The notes beneath the pieces are model-generated. The model did not search any database. It was not told the DNA's origin and saw only the letters and a list, made by a program, of their open reading frames with translations. Shown here piece by piece: positions 58,141 through 64,000 of a stretch of DNA of 64,000 nt; within the stretch, counting starts at the first letter, position 1, and the number at the start of each line of letters is the position of its first letter. The position numbers and the translations under genes were made by a program. The stretch is from Vicia villosa. Its lineage: Eukaryota; Streptophyta; Magnoliopsida; Fabales; Fabaceae. Where the stretch lies: NCBI RefSeq assembly GCF_029867415.1, contig NC_081184.1:113791476-113855475 (forward strand), in the 5' to 3' direction.

Positions 58141-59722
58141 CATATGGAGGGGTCACTAAATGGTGTTGCCATAGTATCTGATAAAAACTTGACTAGGTTC
58201 TCTCGAAGAACTAACATGTCACCCCCCAAATTATACATGCCACCCCTCAAACCTACGAAGAAAATCATACAGTCCAACCAATTTTCATTATCACATTTTA
58301 ACAAATTTACGGAAAATCCTAAAAAATAAGGGGTGGGGAATCGAATAATGTTGCAACTAAAGCTGCAAAATTGATGTAAATAATTCTGTTCTATATCTTG
58401 AAAGGATTAGAGACCATCCTGTTGATATAATTCTTTTTGCCAAAATCATGTAGATAAATCTATCTAGCCATCTATTCATGTTTGAAGTAAAATCTATCAA
58501 ACCCATATGGAGGGGTTTCTAAATTGTGTTGCCATAGCATCATCTATCAAACTCATATGGAAGAGTTTCTAAATTGTGTTGCCATAGCATCTGATAGAAA
58601 CTTGACTAGGTTCTCTCTCTCAACATTTTTCTCCTTCTTAAGTTCAAGATGTCGAACCTGGAGGCATTTTAAACCAGTTAATGTAATATTGTCTAACAGA
58701 CGGTCATACGCACAAATGAAGCATTCCATTTCTCATATAAAAAGAATTGTTAGATCATTTCTACGATTCTACGAGCATCGATTAGTTTACTGTATTAGAA
58801 ATTCAATAAAAATACCACAACTCTAATAACAATATTGACATTGATAAAGTTATGTATATGGAGCATAATAGATTAACCTAGGACATTTTCTGTATTATTA
58901 AGGAATTGATTGCAACCTATCACAAACATGATTTTTCGTGCAATACATGTTTATTTAAGATAGAATGGATTTTGCCTCTAAACCTCTTATAGTAAAAGTA
59001 ATAAAAAGGTAATTTTGGCTTTAGCTTAACATTTAGAGAACAAGAATCCAAATATAAAACACTTCACCTCAAGCTCAATCTTATGTCTTAACCGAACAAT
59101 GAAATTATAGAAAAGTATATTATTACTTTAACTGAATCAATAAGGGAAAAACCTGCATCTGTAATAATAACAAGATATTTGATATCATATTCATTAGCGT
59201 ACTCATACTGCTCGCTAAGACTTGGATCAAGGACGGGGACAAAATGAATAACGGAACTTTAGATTATAATCCTAAATTATACAAATCAAAATTGCTTAGA
59301 AAACTCAACCTTAAAGTTCTCTTGCCATAATTCAAAAAATAGCTCCATGCGCTCCACCAACAGACCATTACCTCCTCCTGAGCACACAAGGATACCACCT
59401 CCTCTTGAGAACACAAGAATATTGATGCTAACTTCATTTCTGAAACAGTTGAGAAAGTCAAATGTGTATATATGAACCCATCATCAACTAAGCCAACTTC
59501 TATTAAGTACTTCTGCTATTTGTGTTCATGTTAGCGTGCACACCACACTCATGGGCACTACTGTATAATTGAAAAGCCAATGCTAAGGAGATTATAGTGT
59601 AAAAAAATAAGAAAACCAATAAAAAATGTGACCTTAAGGATACTAACCTATTGAGTACAAAACAATTTCAAATTATTGTCTCTAAGGTAAGGCAGGGCTA
59701 GTTCCCACACCAGTGGGGGAAT
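58141..59722 (-). pseudogene. GCN2-like 3' gene fragment, unit 4 (reference copy)
   Basis: On the minus strand the first segment has PTGVGTSPALP in one frame, then LETIIRNCSVLN one base off (59641-59722). An exon follows behind a clean acceptor (TTTCTGAAATG region), NEVSINILV... to ENFK (59310-59440). Next is FVPVLDPSLSEQYEYANEYD ...IKYLVIITDAG...DSVK (59127-~59245), ending at donor AAA|GTAATA. A 469 nt intron (59126-58658) ends CTCCAG. The last exon, VRHLELKKEK...ELVKFLSDAMATQFRN-like, runs 58657-58553 with a TGA. The last intron is phase 0 and the final exon is fully open here. The fragment lacks the kinase domains, and the first segment is frameshifted. Confidence 0.87.
58553..58657 (-). 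other. intact last exon of the GCN2-like fragment (unit 4)
   Basis: The exon has 34 codons plus a stop. It begins VRHLELKKEK, contains LVKFLSDAMATQFRN and ends at TGA (58553-58555). The acceptor CTCCAG directly precedes GTT CGA CAT. Only this copy has the short CT run that keeps the frame. Confidence 0.8.
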
Positions 59723-60308
59723 TTCCGTTCTGCATAATAGAAAAGACAGACTATTAGAAACAACGTAAAACTCCTAGTCAAAAGAAGCTTTAAGTTGTCT
59801 AAGATTGCTACATGCAGGAAGAAAACATCCTGAACAACTGAAGCAGATGCAAAAGAAACATGCCGATATCATCAGTTAAGTTAACTGACACTAATATGTT
59901 GAGCGTAAAGGTAACAAAAAGTATTGATAGCTCAAGTGACAAACTACCACATTCAATAAGAACTTAATCATACTCAGACCAATGACTTTAAGCATGATTA
60001 GTTGATAACACAACAAGGGACCAAAGCAAGTAACAATCAAATTATATAATGTTTAAAAATACATAGAAATACGGATTTTGAACATTATGCTAAAATAAAA
60101 GAGAAAGTAGTGCAAAAACTGCCAAGGACATTTTCTTTCCTATCATATACCTTTCAGAATTCAGATATAAACACCTTATCTCCTCTACATTTAATATCTT
60201 GTTTTGTTAGGCTGGGGATCTTATTAAGAGTTTTTAGTTCTTCGTTCTTAATTTTGAAAGTCAATATCATAATCAAATTTTGTTTGGATAAAACAGGGAT
60301 GAGTTGGG

Positions 60309-63300
60309 TTTTCACAAAAGTTAACAATTGTTTTCAAGTAATAATTATATATAGGAAGTAGAAAATGAAGGGCAATGCCTACTTAGACTAAGTAATGCCA
60401 TCTAAAAATATACTTTTTGGTTGAGCATAATGCCTACTTAGACTAAGTAATGTCATTTAAATATAATTTACTATGTTCATTTAAAGAGTCACGCATTATA
60501 TATGATATGACTTGATGAAAAAGTGTTTATAATGGGAGCCATAAGTCGCCAGATAAATCGATTTTGTTAGTTAAATTAGACCAAAATCCAAATTTTAAGA
60601 TGGTTTCGAATTGTTATGCAGGATTGAGTTAAATCCAAACTCATTCTAAAATGTTAAAAAAAAATTATAGTGAATCTTGACGGATGTTGTAATTCTAGTT
60701 TAGTTTGAAGAGCATTAATATAGTTGGTGAAAATTGAAGGATCAGTCTTCAGAGAATTAGAACTCGGTGTGAATCGGCAACGAAAAATGATAAATAGCAC
60801 AAATATTGTGGAAACACATAACTGTGGGGTATAAACCAGGCACTACAAATATTGACCAAAAACTTGTCGGAATATGCGAAAAATACGAATGTTTCGTTTT
60901 TCCGAAAAACTCAATATTTCATATTTTTGAATAAAATTCGTTTTTTTTGTTAAAAACTGATTTTTTTTCCTTTTGTTGAAAAACCTGATTTCCTGTTTTT
61001 CCAAAAATCTTGATTTTTTTTCAATTCTGAAGACAAGAAAATTGATTCCTTCGTTTTTTCGAAAAAAAAAACTCAATTTTTACCTTTTCCTGATAAACGT
61101 GATTGTTTTGTTTTTCTGAAAAAACACATTATTTCGTTTTTCCGAGAGCTATATACATATTTACATCATGACATTACTGTACAACAAAATCCTAAAAAAA
61201 TAAGGAGGTGATGAATCATATAAAGCTGCAAAATTGATGTACATAATTCTGTTCTATATTTTGGAAGGGATTGGAGACCATCCCGTTGATAGAATTCTTT
61301 TTTCAAAATCCCGTAGATAATATGTCTAGCTTTTGAATAAAACAAAAGCAGTGATATTTAACCAAGAACACTTCATCTATTCATGTTTCAGGGAAAAACA
61401 ACTTAGCTTTAAAGAACAGTCGATCAAATCCATATGGAGGGGTCACTAAATGGTGTTGCCATAGTATCTGATAAAAACTTGACTATGTTCTCTCGAAGAA
61501 TTAACATGTCACCCCCCAAATTATACATGCCACCCCTCAAACCTACGAAAAAAATCAAACTGTCCAACCAATTTTCATTATCACATTTTAACAAATTTAC
61601 GGAAAATCCTAAAAAATAAGGGGTGGGGAATCGAATAATGTTGCAACTAAAGCTGCAAAATTGATGTAAATAATTCTGTTCTATATCTTGAAAGGATTAG
61701 AGACCATCATGTTGATATAATTCTTTTTGCCAAAATCATGTAATAAATCTATCTAGCCATCTATTCATGTTTGAAGTAAAATCTATCAAGCCCATATGGA
61801 GGGGTTTCTAAATTGTGTTGCCATAGCATCATCTATCAAACTCATATGGAGGAGTTTCTAAATTGTGTTGCCATAGCATCTGATAGAAACTTGACTAGGT
61901 TCTCTCTCCCACAACATTTTTCTCCTTCTTAAGTTCAAGATGTCGAACCTGGAGGCATTTTAAACCAGTTAATGTAATATTGTCTAACAGACGGTCATAC
62001 GCACAAATGAGGTATTCCAATTCTCATATAAAAAGAATTGTTAGATCATTTCTACGATTCTACGAGCATCGATTAGTTTACTGTATTAGAAATTCAATAA
62101 AAATACCACAACTCTAATAACAATATTGACATTGATAAAGTTGTGTATATGGAGCATAATAGATTAACCTAGGACGTTTTATGTATTATTAAGGAATTGA
62201 TTGCAACCTATCACAAACATGATTTTTCGTGCAATACATGTTTATTTAAGATAGAATTGATTTTGCCTCTAAACCTCTTATAGTAAAAGTAATAAAAAGG
62301 TAATTTTGGCTTTAGCTTAACATTTAGAGAACAAGAATCCAAATATAAAACACTTCACCTCAAGCTCAATCTTATGTCTTAACCGAACAATGAAATTATA
62401 GAAAAGTATATTATTACTTTAACTGAATCAATAAGGGAAAAACCTGCATCTGTAGTAATAACAAGATATTTGATATCATATTCATTAGCGTACTCATACT
62501 GCTCGCAAAGACTTGGATCAAGGACGGGGACAAAATGAATAACGGAACTTTAGATTATAAACCTAAATTATACAAATCAAAATTGCTTAGAAAACTCAAC
62601 CTTAAAGTTCTCTTGCCATAATTCAAAAAATAGCTCCATGCGCTCCACCAACAGACCATTACCTCCTTCTGAGCACACAAGGATACCACCTCCTCTTGAG
62701 CACACAAGAATATTGATGCTAACTTCATTTCTGAAACAGTTGAGAAAGTCAAATGTGTATATATGAACCCATCATCAACTAAGCCAACTTCTATTAAGTA
62801 CTTCTGCTATTTGTGTTCATGTTAGCGTGCACACCACACTCATGGGCACTACTGTATAATTGAAAAGCCAATGCTAAGGAGATTATAGTGTAAAAAATAA
62901 GAAAACCAATAAAAATGTGACCTTAAGGATACTAACCGATTGAGTACAGAACAATTTCGAATTATTGTCTCTAAGGTAAGGCAGGGCTAGTTCCCACACC
63001 AGTGGGGGAATTTCCGTTCTGCATAATAGAAAAGACAGACTATTAGAAACAACGTAAAACTCCTAGTCAAAAGAAGCTTTAAGTTGTCTAAGATTGCTAC
63101 ATGCAGGAAGAAAACATCCTGAACAACTGAAGCAGATGCAAAAGAAACATGCCGATATCATCAGTTAAGTTAACTGACACTAATATGTTGAGCGTAAAGG
63201 TAAAAAAAAGTATTGATAGCACAAGTGACAAACTACCACATTCAATAAGAACTTAATCATACTCAGACCAATGACTTTAAGCATGATTAGTTGATAACAC

Positions 63301-63597
63301 AACAAGGGACCAAAGCAAGTAACAATCAAATTATATAATGGTTAAAAATACATAGAAATACGGATTTTGAACATTATGCTAAAATAATAGAGAAAGTAGT
63401 GCAAAAACTGCCAAGGACATTTTCTTTCCTATCATATACAGTTCAGAATTCAGATATAAATACCTTTTCTCCTCTACATTTAATATCTTGTTTTATTAGG
63501 CTGGGGATCTTATTGTGAGTTTTTAGTTCTTCGTTCTTAATTTTGAAAGTCAATATCAAAATCAAATTTTGTTTGGATAAAACAGGGATGAGCTGGG
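60309..63597. repeat. array unit 5 (intact, 3289 bp)
   Basis: This is an uninterrupted unit differing from unit 4 by scattered substitutions and small indels, for example in the CT run of the last GCN2 exon. Confidence 0.95.
61431..63010 (-). pseudogene. GCN2-like 3' gene fragment, unit 5
   Basis: The exon order is the same as unit 4: GVGTS ~62940-63010, NEVSI ~62600-62730, FVPVLDPSL ~62415-62540, VRHLELKKEK ~61945 and below, and copied exon ends at ~61796 and 61431. The CT run is changed to GTGGGAGAGAGA, which shifts the last exon. Confidence 0.85.
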
Positions 63598-64000
63598 TTT
63601 TCACAAAAGTTAACAATTGTTTTCAAGTAATAATTATATATAGGAAGTAGAAAATGAAGGGCAATGCCTACTTAGACTAAGTAATGCCATCTAAAAATAT
63701 ACTTTTTGGTTGAGCATAATGCCTACTTAGACTAAGTAATGTCATTTAAATATAATTTACTATGTTCATTTAAAGAGTCACGCATTAGATATGATATGAC
63801 TTGATGAAAAAGTGTTTATAATGGGAGCCATACGTCGCCAGATAAATCGGTTCTGTTAGTTAAATTAGACCAAAATCCAAATTTTAAGATGGTTTCGAAT
63901 TGTTATGCAGGATTGAGTTAAATCCAAACTCATTCTAAAATGTTAAAAAAAAATTATAGTGAATCTTGACGGATGTTGTAATTCTAGTTTAGTTTGAAGA
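63598..64000. repeat. array unit 6 (cut by window end)
   Basis: The first 403 bp of a further unit are present, so the array continues beyond the window. No GCN2 exon lies in this part. Confidence 0.95.

Larger units (their letters stand above)
57020..60308. repeat. array unit 4 (intact, 3289 bp)
   Basis: This is an uninterrupted unit in direct orientation with its neighbours. It is the reference copy for describing the array. Confidence 0.95.

Noticed and set aside
59070..59100. Second RHK-ELEVK-like stretch on the minus strand near the GCN2 exons
   Set aside because: It lies inside the 469-nt intron; the true VRHLELKKEK exon with a proper acceptor is at 58657.

Overview
The window is plant nuclear repeat DNA with no intact host gene that I can recognise. 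The mix of Ogre-type Ty3/gypsy LTRs, a Sirevirus (Ty1/copia), a Tekay/Del-type chromovirus remnant and a Tat/Retand-type element points to a repeat-rich legume, most likely of the Vicia/Pisum/Lathyrus group. That placement is inference; nothing here fixes the species.

Layout. (1) 1-8961: the 3' nine kilobases of a Tat/Retand-lineage Ty3/gypsy element on the + strand: gag, protease, RT and RNase H, then a second archaeal-type RNase H and integrase. A large antisense gene lies downstream of pol, followed by the polypurine tract and the 3' LTR. The 5' LTR is outside the window. (2) 8962-11394: AT-rich DNA with a short palindromic MITE and an (AT)50 microsatellite. (3) 11395-16100: a minus-strand Tekay-like remnant, made of one 4.1 kb LTR and the integrase C-terminus with chromodomain. 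(4) 16.8-18.1 kb: three decayed coding fragments: a MULE-associated N-terminal segment, a plant mobile domain (PMD) and a cytochrome P450 of CYP71 type. (5) 18725 to the window end: a tandem array with a ~3289 bp period, six units seen and the last cut by the window edge.

Each complete unit of the array carries, on the minus strand, the 3' exons and introns of a GCN2-like (eIF2-alpha kinase) gene: the end of the HisRS-like domain and the C-terminal domain. The fragments are pseudogenes that keep intron/exon order, so they came from genomic DNA and not from mRNA. I consider this array the main discovery in the window.

The array has been invaded three times. Unit 1 holds a nearly complete Sirevirus (20304-30595, TSD aactt) inserted into the last GCN2 exon. 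Unit 2 holds an Ogre-like element lacking pol (33527 to ~47193), arranged LTR-internal-LTR-truncated internal, with a 434 bp deletion of unit sequence at its right edge. Unit 3 holds an Ogre solo LTR (50082-54983, TSD ccaac). Units 4 and 5 are uninterrupted. Inside the unit 2 element, the gag remnant is split by a 1388 bp composite element (40519-41906, TSD ggtag). It is built from head-to-head tRNA-like modules that form near-perfect palindromes; I cannot match it to a known family.

No interaction between genes can be claimed beyond retroelement function. All retroelement reading frames here carry stops or frameshifts, or are truncated.
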